A DNA stretch of 64,000 nt. It comes from Parietaria judaica. Its lineage: Eukaryota; Streptophyta; Magnoliopsida; Rosales; Urticaceae. A program made the position numbers and the translations under genes. The DNA lies in assembly GCA_954871525.1 (NCBI GenBank), contig OX940861.1, forward strand, positions 12,446,842-12,510,841, in the 5' to 3' direction. The first letter of the stretch is position 1. Each line of letters starts with the position of its first letter. Below are positions 23,220-34,813 of this stretch, piece by piece. The notes below the pieces were generated by a model. The model saw nothing but the letters and a program-made list of their open reading frames with translations. It was not told where the DNA came from and ran no database searches.

Positions 23220-26200
23220 TTCGGTCAGCTCGGTCGGAATCGGCTCAGTCGGGTCGGCGTGTCCTCGGGCAAAATCACCTCGGGCACGATCAGGGCTGGT
23301 TCGTTCAGGGTCGGCTCGGCAGGGGCATTCTCCTCCGGAGGGTCCGCTGCATTTTGGCTCGGCTCAATATCTACAAGACTAGCATCCTCGGTCAAGTCGA
23401 ACTCGGGAGAGAGAGCTGGAGATTCCACCACGGTAGCCAGTTGCCCGACCAGGAGGTTTTCGTACGCAGACTTATCCTCCGTGAGGTTTCCAGCTCGCCC
23501 GAAAAATCGGTGAGCTTACCCTCGAATATCTCACCAATGATAGCCATGTTACCTTCAACCTGATGAAGAATTTTGGTATCGTGAGCAACCTTCTCGTGAT
23601 GAGCGATCACTGCCTCCCTCTGCTGCACGCGCTTGCGATATTTGCGCCGAACAGCCTTGGCGGCCTCCTTCTCGGCAGATGCCTCCGCCCGAGCCTCGAC
23701 CAGCTTATCAAGGGCGCAAGTGTGCTCCACTTTCAAAGCGATCAGCTCCTCGCGGAGCTCCCTTAGGCTGTTTCTAGCTCGGCCCAGCGCAGCGTCAGAG
23801 GTGGTGAGCAACGCAAGTGCCATTTTCTCGGCCGCCTGGGCCTCGGAGACAAAGGTAGAGGCATTAATAAGATTCTCCCGAAGACCCGCCTCGGTGATCT
23901 CCAGGGCCTTAATCTTGTGGTCTCTCACCCCGACTATGCGCTTCAGCTCGAGGATCTCCTTGTCCCTCAGCGCTAGTTTCCCGGAGCTCTTCTCAAGCTC
24001 GGCGTTCACCCGGGCCAGCTCATCCCTCTTCTCGGCCAATTCGACCTTGATCCCCTCCCCCTCGGCTACGGATAGCCTCTCCTTAAGCTCTTTAAGCGCG
24101 TCCTCATATCTGAGGACGACGTCGTTGGCATACGCTCCGATCTGCCAGCAAAAATGAAAATAACTTAGAAACATTTCCATAAAGAGCACGCACGACGGAA
24201 AGCAAATGCGTAATGAAGGCACCTCGTTTACCTTGGCATGCATAGAAGCAAAAGCGTTATATGCCCGGGGCAGATGCCTCCGCCCGAGCCTCGACCAGCT
24301 TATCAAGGGCGCAAGTGTGCTCCACTTTCAGAGCGACCAGCTCCTCGCGGAGCTCCCTTAGGCTGTTTCTAGCTCGGCCCAGCGCAGCGTCAGAGGTGGT
24401 GAGCAACGCAAGTGCCATTTTCTCGGCCGCCTAGGCCTCGGAGACAAAGGTAGAGGCATTAATAAGATTCTCCCGAAGACCCGCCTCGGTGATCTCCAGG
24501 GCCTTAATCTTGTGGTCTCTCACCCCGACTATGCGCTTCAGCTCGAGGATCTCCTTGTCCCTCAGCGCTAGTTTCCTGGAGCTCTTCTCAAGCTCGGCGT
24601 TCACCCGGGCCAGCTCATCCCTCTTCTCGGCCAATTCGACCTTGATCCCCTCCCCCTCGGCTACGGATAGCCTCTCCTTAAGCTCTTTAAGCGCGTCCTC
24701 ATATCTGAGGACGACGTCGTTGGCATACGCTCCGATCTGCCAGCAAAAATGAAAATAACTTAGAAACATTTCCATAAAGAGCACGCACGACGGAAAGCAA
24801 ATGCGTAATGAAGGCACCTCGTTTACCTTGGCATGCATAGAAGCAAAAGCGTTATATGCCCGGGGCTGAGTGACGTCGTCGTCCCTCACGGGAGAGATTC
24901 CCCATTCGTCAGTTGCTTCATCAAGTTCCCAGCTACTTTGGGAGCATCCGTGAAGACCCTTCTCGCCATACCAGGCGACCTTGGCGACCCTCTTAACCTC
25001 GGGCTGAGGGTTCGAACTCCCTGCCCGCACGGGCTGAACCCCACGACCAGGGTTCTCCGTGCGCTGATCGGAAACATTCCCGACCACGACCCGGTCACGA
25101 CCAACCGTCTTCTTGTAGACGACACCTTTCTTCCCCGAACTTTGGGTCGGAGGCTTGGAGCTACTAGACCGAAGTGCCTCGGAGAAAGACTTGGTCGCCC
25201 CTCGCGCAGACTCCCCCTCGATCTCCTGAAGCTTGCCCCCCTTTGGCTTTTTGCGAGCCACCTCCTCCTCGGCGGAGTAAACCTGCTTACCCTGGCTCTG
25301 TGGGCTCGCGATCTCAGCCGGCGCGAGCCCGGGAGAAGACAGAGGCTCGGAAGCCCCAGCTGGCTTCAGAGTTGGTTCTTCGTCGGAGATCTCGATAAAC
25401 TCCCGCTCGGCGACAGCCCGGGCAGCCTCTTGCTCGGCTGCCGAAAGAACAGTCCTCACCGGGACTTGCTCCGACGCAACCTCCGGGCTGGGAGTCGCCT
25501 TGAGCCCCTCAGTGGGCAGAGTGGGAGCCGACCTCCGGGTCTCCCCCTCCTTAAAAACCTCCTTAACCTTCTCGGAAGCCTTCTTCACTCCCTTGACCAC
25601 TTCGGGCCGACCAGAAGTCTTCTCGGTCACCTGAGTGACCTTCTCCTTCCCCTTTCCTGGGACCGCTTTAGCCCGATCAGGAACCTTTCCGACCACTTGA
25701 GTGGTCTTCTCCTTCCACTTTCCTGACGCGGCAGCCTTGGCGGCTGCGCGCTGAGCCCTCAGCTCCCGGTAGTTGAGCTCGACAGTCATATCTGACGAGC
25801 ATAATCTATTAATAAATATTCAAAATAAAAAAAAATAAACAAGGCCCAGTTCAGAAAATTTACCTTCCTCCTCGGAACTGCTTAAACCTTTATCGTACTC
25901 GACAAATGCGCAACTGGGCCCGGGATGCCAAACCCCGGAAGCAACAAATCTCTCCTCGGTGAGATCTTTCCACTCGATACCTCCCCCCGGGAATAGAACT
26001 TCGTTTTTAGCTATCCACTCCTCCTCGAGAGACCTCGACCTCTCTTTCTTCCCTTCCCGATCTGAGAGATACAACGAACAAACATCAGAAAAAGGAAAGA
26101 GCGAACAAAAGAAAAAACTCGAGTAAAAGATAGAAGAAAATTACCAATCTCATGAGCCCATTTATTCACATAGGAATCCCAAGTACCAAAAGACCCCGGG

Positions 26201-26724
26201 CAAGGCTTAAAAAAGAAATATCTATCCTGCCACCCGTCATCTTTGTTCGGAATGCCTCTAATGAAATCACCCTTATGACCCTTGACCGAAATATAAAACC
26301 TATCCTTGGCCCTATAATTTTTCTTGACCGTGAACACTTCGAGCATATCGAAAAGTGACAGGTTGCAACCCTCTTCCCTACACCTAACCAAATAGGCGAG
26401 CAAGATTCTGTAGGAATTCGGGCTCAATTAAGCCAGAGCTATATCCATCTGATTCACATACCTAAGAATAGGTTTAGGAATCGGAAATCTCAACCCGTAA
26501 TCTAGAAAATACCTCTCATAAATGCAAACCCAATCATCTTTGATCGAGTCCGCAAACTCATCAGAATCTGGAACCCGAAGAGGGACAGATTCTGGAATGT
26601 CATATTCCGACCTGAGTCGAGGGATATCCTCTTCCCTCAGTCTAGACCTAGGTGATTCGGTCTGGAGAAACTCCGAGACTAGAATCGGGATTTTAGCCTT
26701 ACCCTTCTTGCTACCCTTAGCCAT
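23220..26724 (-). pseudogene. Antisense gene of the Gypsy element (Transposase_28-like, coiled coil)
   Basis: Runs opposite to gag-pol. Exon 1 (26724 to about 26147) begins MAKGSKKGKAKIPILVSEFL and holds a globular domain (YERYFLDYGLRFPIPKPILR, LLAYLVRCREEGCNLSLFDML) resembling the plant 'putative gypsy type transposon' family (Pfam Transposase_28). In-phase GT-AG junctions lead to exon 2 (about 26064-25863), exon 3 (about 25787-24838; K/E/A-rich, low complexity) and an exon beginning IGAYANDVVLRYEDALKELKE, a long coiled coil. Stops at about 26428 (TAA) and 24431 (TAG) look like CAA and CAG changes, and a frameshift lies near 23470. The last exons are duplicated. Function unknown; antisense extra ORFs are recorded for Tat-lineage elements. 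Confidence 0.75.
23676..24865. repeat. 595-bp tandem duplication in the antisense gene
   Basis: 23676-24270 and 24271-24865 are adjacent direct copies, both from CAGATGCCTCCGCCCGAG to TTATATGCCCGGGG. I count about four differences, so it is younger than the LTR divergence suggests for the element. Each copy contains the coiled-coil exon plus its upstream intron and the end of the previous exon. Confidence 0.95.
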
Positions 26725-27560
26725 TCTTCACAAACCCTAAAAAAAGAACTTACACGAAAAATACCCAGAAAAAAGCTAAACCCAGAAATTCGAAGCCATC
26801 AACCCGGAGAGAAAAACCAAACACAGCCTACGAAAACCCAAAAATACCTAGTCTTGGTCGAAAAATAGCAACAAATCCTAGAACAAAAGAATGGAAATAC
26901 AGGAAAATGAGAGAAACCTGGAAACCCTAGGACAATATTGCTTGAAGGTTGCAGAAAAACAATGGCGAAGAAGAAGCTTTTTCTCTGTCTCGAGTGCGAA
27001 AATGAAAAAAGAAGAGAGAGAGAGGCTTAAATAGAAAAAGGAAAAGAGCAGTTACCTGAATGCGAAGAGACACCTCGGGCAGAGTTGAAGAGAAATTGAT
27101 TGGACCTCTACAGAAAAACACTTGAGTGTTTTTATAATCGAAAATCGACCCGAATCGTAAGGCTAGGGTTCCCTCGATTTCCGCGCCAAAACCCATCCAA
27201 CGACTGAGACCAATTCCCAAATCATGACACGTCAGCACAATGATGAGCTGGCTAAGTCAGCAGAGTCGAAGAGGTTATCCCCTTCTTCGAATCGCGAGCA
27301 AAGCGACACGTGTCGTAACTGCTCCCTCCAAAAAGTTTAAAATCATTTCGATTTCAAAAGAAATTGCGCCTCAACCCCTGAAGATTATAATATTATCATG
27401 AAAACAGTTCCGATGTCCCTAAATTAATTTAGTTTTGCGGCAAAAATAGCAAATATTTCTGATCTCGCTAATTTAATTAATTTTCATCACGAATTTTAAC
27501 ATGATTTTGTCAAATTTATACTATAAATAATATTTGTTATTTTTTATAGTAGGGGCTATC
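26725..27560 (+). other. Antisense-gene promoter side and 3' spacer of the Gypsy element
   Basis: Leader of the antisense gene, then AT-rich spacer. GTAGGGGCTATC (27549-27560) is the likely polypurine tract just before the 3' LTR. No further gene. Confidence 0.6.
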
Positions 27561-28559
27561 TGTTGATGTGCAAATTCGTTCCTTGTATCGGAATTATAAG
27601 ATCGTTAATTAAATTAATGGTCCAAATTAATTAAAGCCTAAGTCATGAATATAATTAAATATTTATGCAAGTGGGCTTGTGAAATACGAAGCCCAGAAGC
27701 CCAATGGACACTTAACTGTGTTCGGGCCCAGAAAGAACCAAAAAGCCCACGAGGCAAGAGACCCACCACGAGCAGAAAATGTCCAAAAGAGGTCCGAACA
27801 AAGCTTTCCAAGGGAAGAAATCCCGAACAAAGCTCAAAGATCCTACCTCAAGAACCAACACTTGGTCAAAATCCAAGCATCAAACAGATCAAACGATCTG
27901 AAGAACCCAAAGCTCGTCCCGGGCAGAGATTGTCGCAAAGGGATCCGACCAGAAGCATACGAAACATCCGAGTACGAGCAGACCAAGTCAACCATCTCAA
28001 TTCAAAGTTCTGAAGCCCGACCAGGAAGGTCGCCACGATCCAAATTCAAATCCCACGACGACAAGTCAAAGTCCACCACTACGCAAATCTCTCAGAACGT
28101 GGCCCACGTGTCAACTCGATAACAAGCCAAGCTCTGAACTCGAAGCCACCACCAACGTACACTTCCAACGGGCAGAAACCAGAAGCCTATAAAAGTAAGG
28201 AGATAGCCCCATCATACGCACGCAAGCATTCATCCTGAGAGAAAAAAGTCTGTGAGATTTGTATTTTCAGAGTGCTTTCATCTTTTAATTTCGATCTACC
28301 AGAAATTGGCTTGTGGTTTCGGTTGATCATTTTTTCAAAGCAATAAACGTACAGAGGACGTAGTCAACTACCGCATTGGGACGAACCTCTCTAAAAAACC
28401 TCGGTGCTTTATTCTTATTTATTTCTTTTGATTTTATTTCCATTTTGTCACCGTGTAAAGTATTGACGACGCGGAGGTCAGAATCCACAAAAATCCAGCA
28501 ATATCAAATCGAAATCCCATTCACAATTCACGTGACTGTTGGTGTGCGAAAACACTTCA
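27561..28559 (+). repeat. 3' LTR of the Gypsy element
   Basis: 999 bp, the same length as the 5' LTR, about 97% identical by eye. It abuts hAT2 coding sequence directly at its right edge. Confidence 0.88.
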
Positions 28560-28561
28560 TC

Positions 28562-31235
28562 TTCAATGACCTCGTAGACTTGCGGCGAGGCTCTAACATC
28601 CTTCCGGCCATTGAGAATGCCGCCTCCGATGATACCGTTGAGACCGGGATTGTGAGAATGTCACGAGTCAAAAAGGATAAAACTGGATACTCAGATCGAT
28701 TTGTGTGCCACCATTGAAGGATGTCAATGCCTTCGTTAGGGCACGGTGTCGGAGGAAGGTTACAGAATCAGGCGTACTCGTCGACGGTGTTGCGCCGTTG
28801 ATGTCGACCAAGAACACGAGATCCCGAATTGTCACTTACTTGTGAACCCGGTGAAGAAGTCAATGCCGTATTGCCGCCGCCGCGCCCAATAGCCGTAATG
28901 TTATAGAATAACCGGTGATTGTACACGTATGGTGAACCACCGGCCCCTTGTCCGCCCTATATTGAACAAAAAATATTAACATTTAGAGTAATGTTAGGAA
29001 ATTAAAAAAAAAATTAATCTTAAGAAACAAAGTTAAAAAAATTTACATGAGTTTGTTGTTGAAGATTCGTTTCCTCCATATGATCTTCCAAGTCGTTAAA
29101 TTTTTGCTCGTATTCTCGGTAAATGGCCTTCATCTTCTGATCCACATCGAAGTAATTGTGCGTCATATAGGGCTCCCCCGTCATAGTTTCCATCGCATAT
29201 AAGACATCCTGCAGTTTGGAAAGCTTAAGTGTCGGATCCATGATTATAGTGGCGCAATATAAAAATGGGAGCTTTTCAGAACCCCAATAATACTCGAACT
29301 TTGCAATCATCGGGTTTAGTACATCGGTAAATAAAGTATTACTTTTTGCGTTTTCAAAATGACAAAGAACATCGAAAATAGCGGGCAAAGCTCTCTGAGA
29401 CGTGGGTGAGTAAACATGAGATAAATCAATAGTAATTTGATGAAAAAGGTGAAGAAAAGACTTGAATTAGATAGCGGTTATCCAATTGTCCGGAGTGAGA
29501 TCTTCGCGGTCGTCGTGGTCCGGGCCGTTGATCCAGTTTGTAAGAAGCTCCCGGTATGGTATGACAGCATCCAACATCATGTAAGTCGAGTTCCAGCGAA
29601 TCGGCATATCTGGTTGAAATGTTCTTACCTAGTAACTATGAGCCCTGCAATAATCTTCCCAAGAAACTGTACGCATAGTAGATGATCGTATATATAAAAT
29701 CGTGTTCCTAATTTTGGCGATACTTTCGAAAATAATGCCAATACCGGATTGAACTATCAAGTTTATAATATGACATGCACACCTTTGATGAAAATAACCC
29801 TCCCTAAAATTGGTCAAACTCTCCTTCATTATTTCAACGACATTGGCGTGGGCACTGGCGTTATCTAACGTAATGGAAACTACTCTATCCGAAAGGTTCC
29901 AATCCGACAAAACTTCTAATATAGCCTCGGCTAGGTTTACTACTGTGTGCCTAACCCTCGTCGACCTAAAACCTATGATACGCTTTTCCATATGCCAATT
30001 ATCGTTAATAAAATGAGCTACGACCGTAATATAATCATCATTAGCATGGCCTTTCCAACAATCCGACGTTAAAGACACTTTGTAAGAAGATTGTTGGAAC
30101 ATTTTGTGTAAAGCGGCCCTTTGCTCGTTATAAAATTTGATTATGGTCTCGTGGTTTATATAATATGAGATTTCCCTATAGTTTATCGGTGCCAACTTCA
30201 TCATCGTTTCGTTAAAACCTTCTCCCTCGGGCGCCGATATAGGCAAACCATCGCGTATAGTCCACTGAGCCACAATCATTCTATATACATCATTGGGTAA
30301 GCGACTTACCTCCTCCGCCCTCTTTTTCTTTTTGCAGGTCGTGGCGTGTTGTTCTAGGCGGTTTTTGCCGTGGTTCTTCGGATGGGCTGGAAATTCCCTC
30401 CCGCAGTGTCGGCAAATTCCGAACCTATTTTCCAAGCCGGTGTCGTAGTTGTATCTGTACTCGGCTCTGAAGTCGTTCTGTCAAACCGCTCCCGTTAATA
30501 TGACTATTTATTTAAGTATTAAACTAATATAGTAATATGTTTATTAATTAACTTATTAGTTATTAATTATTAATTAACTTATTAAATAAGTAACACTAAC
30601 TACTAACTATAATTAAGTAATTAACTATATGACTATTTATTTATTTAATTTATTAATTAATTTATTATAATGACTATTTATTAAGTAAGAAACTATTTAT
30701 TATCCAACAATTTAAAATTTATTATCTAACAGAGACAAAGTAACAAACTAATATTTAATTTATTATCTAACAATTTCAAATATAATAAAACTATAATTTA
30801 ATTAATTAACTACATAAATTAAACTCGACTTACCTCGATGTCAGGGGAAACATAATGTTGTTGACGATGTTGTTGGACTTGGTGTTGTTGCTTGTGATGG
30901 CGGACTTGTGCTTGGTATTGTTGTTCGTTGCTATGGCTTTGTCAATCCGGAATATTTGTACCTTGATAATTAAGTAAGTTCGTAAAACCACCAACGTGAC
31001 CTTGAGAAAATAATAATTGTTGGTTCGGCCCGACGCCACCGGTACCATATTGACCATGAACCGGTAACGGTTGGCTAGAAGAACCGGGAACATTGTGTTG
31101 ATTCATAACTCCGACATTATAATTATGTTGACTAAAAGCCGTCCCGTTATTAATCGACCGCGGCGACGGAATAGTAGACTGTCTTTTTCCTCGGACTTCG
31201 GGACGTCCTCGAGAACGATTGTTGCCACTCGACAT
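28562..31235 (-). pseudogene. hAT2 transposase, broken N-terminal and core part
   Basis: A second hAT transposase. Exon 1 (31235-30834) encodes a G/S/N/Q-rich tail and is stopped by TGA at 30942. Intron 30478-30833 has GT and AG ends. Exon 2 carries the BED finger (CRHCGREFPAHPKNHGKNRL...C), the core (SDCWKGHANDDY, SITLDNASAHAN, HQRCACHIINLI) and WNSTYMM. In-frame stops occur at about 29629 (TAG) and 29470 (TAA). A further GT-AG intron (about 28958-29043) precedes the C-terminal part with NEGIDILQWWHTNRSEYP and SSEAAFSMAGRMLEPRR, which also has a TGA. The gene breaks at the Gypsy LTR, and its last residues are at 14949-14860. Not functional. Confidence 0.88.
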
Positions 31236-31534
31236 ATTAACGACAAATTAAACTAATAATAACGGTAAAATAAACTAAATTAAACTAAATAATAACGACA
31301 AATTAAACTAATAATAACAAAAATATAAACTAAATTAAACTAATAACTAATAAAAACTATAACTAATAACAACTAAAATACCTAAACTATATATTAAACT
31401 AGTATTTGATAGTATTTATATAATTATAAAGTAGCTAAACTATAGCCTAATTTCGGAACTTTGAGAGCTTGAGAGAGTATGAGAGTGTTGGAGATGAAGA
31501 GAAGAAGATGTGTGAAAAAATTGAGAGTGGAATT

Positions 31535-31558
31535 GGGGGGGGGGGGGGGGTATTTATA
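31535..31558 (-). promoter_or_regulatory. hAT2 TATA box beside a G16 tract
   Basis: TATAAATA on the minus strand at 31558-31551 directly abuts a run of 16 G (31535-31550 on +). The same promoter in hAT1 has no such run, so this is a slippage expansion or an assembly artefact. Confidence 0.6.
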
Positions 31559-31754
31559 GGGGAAAATGTGTAGGAATTCGAGTAAAGTGGTGTTTTCGAG
31601 GTCCAACGGCTATTTTTGGGGGGCTGAGTGCAAATATTACCGTTGGGGCCAACGTCTATATTTTTTGGACACGTGTCCAGGCACTTATGCCATGCCTCAA
31701 CTGTTCTATTTTCTGGGCCGTTGATCTTGATGATCCAATGGTCCAGATTAAAAG

Positions 31755-31885
31755 AGTTTTAATTTTTTTTTAAATACACGGATATTTCGATATCCGGATC
31801 CGGATTGTTCCGGATCCGTGTTTTTCCGGACACGGATGTATCCGGATCCGGTTTTTTTTTTTAAATGGGTTCCGGGTTTATACCC
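31755..31885. repeat. hAT2 subterminal motif cluster
   Basis: Dense CCGGATCCGG, TTCCGGATCCG and GGACACGGAT motifs upstream of the hAT2 promoter, like the cluster at 14480-14505 on the far side and the hAT MITE at 59437-59772. They are likely transposase-binding sites; the exact element end was not found. Confidence 0.5.
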
Positions 31886-32334
31886 GGTTACACCATATTG
31901 GAGATTTAGGGTTTACACCATCTGCAAAATCCAATGCGGGGAAAACCGAATCAAATTAGATGTTGAATGCAAATACAAACATATATTATGCATATCGTAC
32001 TTGAGAAAATATCAAATGACATACCGAAAACAATATGAGAGGCTAAAAAATTAAGAGTAATGCTGAAAATAATCGCATACTGGTTCACGTTATAGAAGTT
32101 TTTTTTTAATAGATGTTATAGAAGTTATTTGATAAAAGAAAAATACACACAAAAATTCATTATATTTTTTTTTAATATAAGCTCCTAATAGTTCACTGTA
32201 CAACCGTCAACAAAATTTCGTACATGTACCGTGTTTTTTGTGGTGGATCGTTCCTTCGAGGCGATCTAAAATTCTGAACTCTAGCACTTGAGCCCTAATA
32301 ATAGAATATAAACACACATGAGTGACATAATATA

Positions 32335-32340
<6 letters not shown>

Positions 32341-32393
<53 letters not shown>
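32341..32393. repeat. (TA)n microsatellite
   Basis: About 26 uninterrupted TA units. Confidence 0.97.
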
Positions 32394-32397
<4 letters not shown>

Positions 32398-33389
32398 AAC
32401 ATGTTAAAAACAATAGAAAATGACAATCAACATTAAACAAATATAGAAACGTTAGTTCAAATTTTTACCATATAAGCATGTACTACACTTTATTTTGTTG
32501 CTTTTCTTGGACGTTCTGTTCAAAACCAAATAAAATGCATTAGAAGGTAGAAAAAAAATCATGAAATAAAGAAATAATAAACTACAAAATAAGAACAATA
32601 ATAGGGAGGAGAAATGAGAAAAGAGAACACTTAAATAATAATCCTGAATCCTCTATTTATAGGTTAGTAGAACCAAAATGAAAAGTCATAACTTTAATTG
32701 GTTTGATTGCATAAACATAAATGAATGAATTTAGACATTAAGAAGGGAAAACTAAAAGTCCAAATGCAATGGAATAGACAATATTAAAGACCATCCAATT
32801 AATAAGAAAAATAATAAAATAAATTAAAAGTCTATAAAAATTAAAATTCTCAATGAGATCATTTGATCTCATGATGTTAAATTCAATCATTATACTTCCA
32901 ATAATAAATTTTATTAATGTGACTTTTTTCATTTTTGTAGACGTAAAATTTTGATTTAAAAGCATTTTAAAATTAAAAGTGGACTATATAAATAAAACTA
33001 TTGAAAAGGGCAACACTAACTTTTTTTTTTAAAGAAAGAGCAACACTAACTTGATAGTGGGAAACACATTATTTTAAATGATAAAACGTTAGGAACAATA
33101 AATTTGTAAATTTTATATATATATATACGTGTGTATAAGTTGCATGTAAAAAAATTAAGTGTCTCTTAAAACTATTGTTAATGCAATTAAAAATTTGTGA
33201 GACTTACAATTCCTATGAATACATTAATCAATAATAAAAACTACATTCAATTCATATTTAAAAAAATTGTAAATTCTTAGAAAAAAGAATTTATCAATCC
33301 TTTGTAAGACTTAGAGTTGTTCCTCATCTTCATATTTAGTTGTAAAAATTAGAATTATTAATACTTTGATAACATCTTGCCACGTCACT

Positions 33390-33418
33390 TGTGAGTTCCT
33401 TCTTTTATAATATATAGA
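33390..33418 (-). mobile_element. Possible Helitron 5' terminus (minus strand)
   Basis: The minus strand reads A then TCTATATATTATAAAAGAAG, typical of plant Helitron 5' ends (TC start after host A). The matching 3' end (hairpin plus CTRR) was not found to the left. Confidence 0.4.
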
Positions 33419-34175
33419 TTATTAATTGTTTTATTATTATTTTTGAAGATTACGAGTTTCTTGGCCAATGTTCTAAATGTTGTTTTCCGCCTCGTTTCGT
33501 TCCCTTCATTTTATGGGCATGCCGACGGGCAAATCGAAAAAAAGCATGCTGCATGCCTCAAATACCGTATAAACATCACGGGCATGTCGCATGCCGATGG
33601 AAATATCGACGAAAATTATGGAAAATAATTATGAGTATTTAAGGTAGATTTTTATATAAATCAAAATTTACTTATTTATTACCATAAGACATTAATAACT
33701 AAAAAAATTCATATTAATAATGACATCATATTGATAAGTTATGATCGTATTTATATAAAAATAAGAGTTATACTTGACTACTTGTAACTTATAAAAAATA
33801 TATATATAAATATAAGAGTTGTTCATGAGCATGGTGTATCCCAAAAAGCATGCCGCAATTCTAAAAAAGGGCATTGCTAGGGCATTTAAGACCATGGCTT
33901 GGATTAGTTTTTGCGAATGAAATATCAATCAATGAAATAAAGATAAGCTACAATTAATTTGTTTTACTTCTCCTATTTTGTTTCTGGTAAGATACCGTTT
34001 CCTCCATTATTCAAATTCAATAAAAAATATGTAGATAATAAAGATATTGTTTTTCATGTAAGAAAAGCGAAAGATGTTTGGACGGTTATCTAGTATTTTT
34101 CTGCCTAAAATAATATTAAATAAAAAGCACTCTAAAATTGATATGACTTATCGGTTTTCAACCAAATAAAACCGT

Positions 34176-34644
34176 GGGTTAATGACGGCAAAAATATCCA
34201 AAGTTTGGTCAAAGAATTCCTCGTGTACCTAAAGTTTAAAAGTGGTGGTAAAAATACCCAAAGTCGCATTTGGGAAGTTGACCAGTTCATTCTCGTAACG
34301 CCGTTAACTTACCCGTTAACTATGGCCACGCGGACAAACGTGGGTTGCTGACATAACAATTTTTGCCACATGGATGAGCCCAAATCAGCCTCGTTTACGA
34401 AAAAACAACGAATTAAACCCCTAATAAACACTATTTAATACAACTAATTGAACCCCTAATGATTACACTTAACAAAACAAATTTGTCCACTTGACTAGAG
34501 TTAACCGGTAAGTTAACGGCGTTACGAGAATGGAGTGGTCAACTCCCTAAATGCGACTTTGGGTATTTTTGCCACCACTTTTAAACTTTGGGTACACGAG
34601 GGGTTCTTTGACCAAAATTTGGGTATTTTTGCCGTCATTAACCC
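34176..34644. mobile_element. Mutator-like MITE with ~150-bp inverted repeats
   Basis: 469 bp starting GGGTTAATGACGGCAAAAAT and ending with its reverse complement. The arms stay inverted for about 150 bp (both contain the GGGTATTTTTGCCACCAC and ACGCCGTTAAC motifs in opposite orientation). Flanks are TAAAACCGT (34167-34175) and TAAAACCGA (34645-34653), a 9-bp target duplication with one mismatch, as for Mutator-like elements. No coding capacity. It ends 169 bases before the TAF5 start codon. Confidence 0.9.
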
Positions 34645-34813
34645 TAAAACCGATTATGCAAATTCATTATTTTGGTCAAAGCACAGAGGCTCATGTCGTT
34701 TCGCTTCTTAAGAAGAAAACGAACGACAAGTCGGTCTTGGTTCGGGTTTTAGGTTGGATGAAATTGGGATTTCAGGGATTGGAATTGGGAGAGTAGAAGA
34801 AGAGAGGAGAGGC

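Larger units (their letters stand above)
14950..28559 (+). mobile_element. Ty3/Gypsy element, Tat type, integrase missing
   Basis: About 13.6 kb, bounded by two 999-bp LTRs that differ at roughly 26 positions by eye. Order: LTR, primer site, gag, protease, reverse transcriptase, RNase H, a second (archaeal-type) RNase H, an inserted LTR fragment, a 39-bp tandem array, an antisense gene, LTR. The extra RNase H, the antisense ORF and the long 3' spacer with tandem repeats are traits known for the Tat lineage (Ogre, Retand, Grande and relatives). No integrase can be read. It is inserted within the hAT2 transposase gene; I could not find matching target duplications. Confidence 0.9.
31886..34166. 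other. AT-rich intergenic DNA
   Basis: No supported gene. It includes a (TA)n run at 32341-32393, a possible Helitron 5' end at 33418, and a short patch with repeated GCATGCC/GGCATG motifs at 33515-33600 and 33845-33880 of unknown meaning. Confidence 0.5.

Noticed and set aside
24833..25726. 297-codon plus-strand ORF opposite the antisense gene
   Set aside because: Shadow of a biased K/E/A-rich exon on the minus strand.
34754..34813. Alternative upstream TAF5 start (MDEIGIS)
   Set aside because: In frame and possible, but the added 20 residues are unlike TAF5; the LisH motif begins cleanly at 34814.
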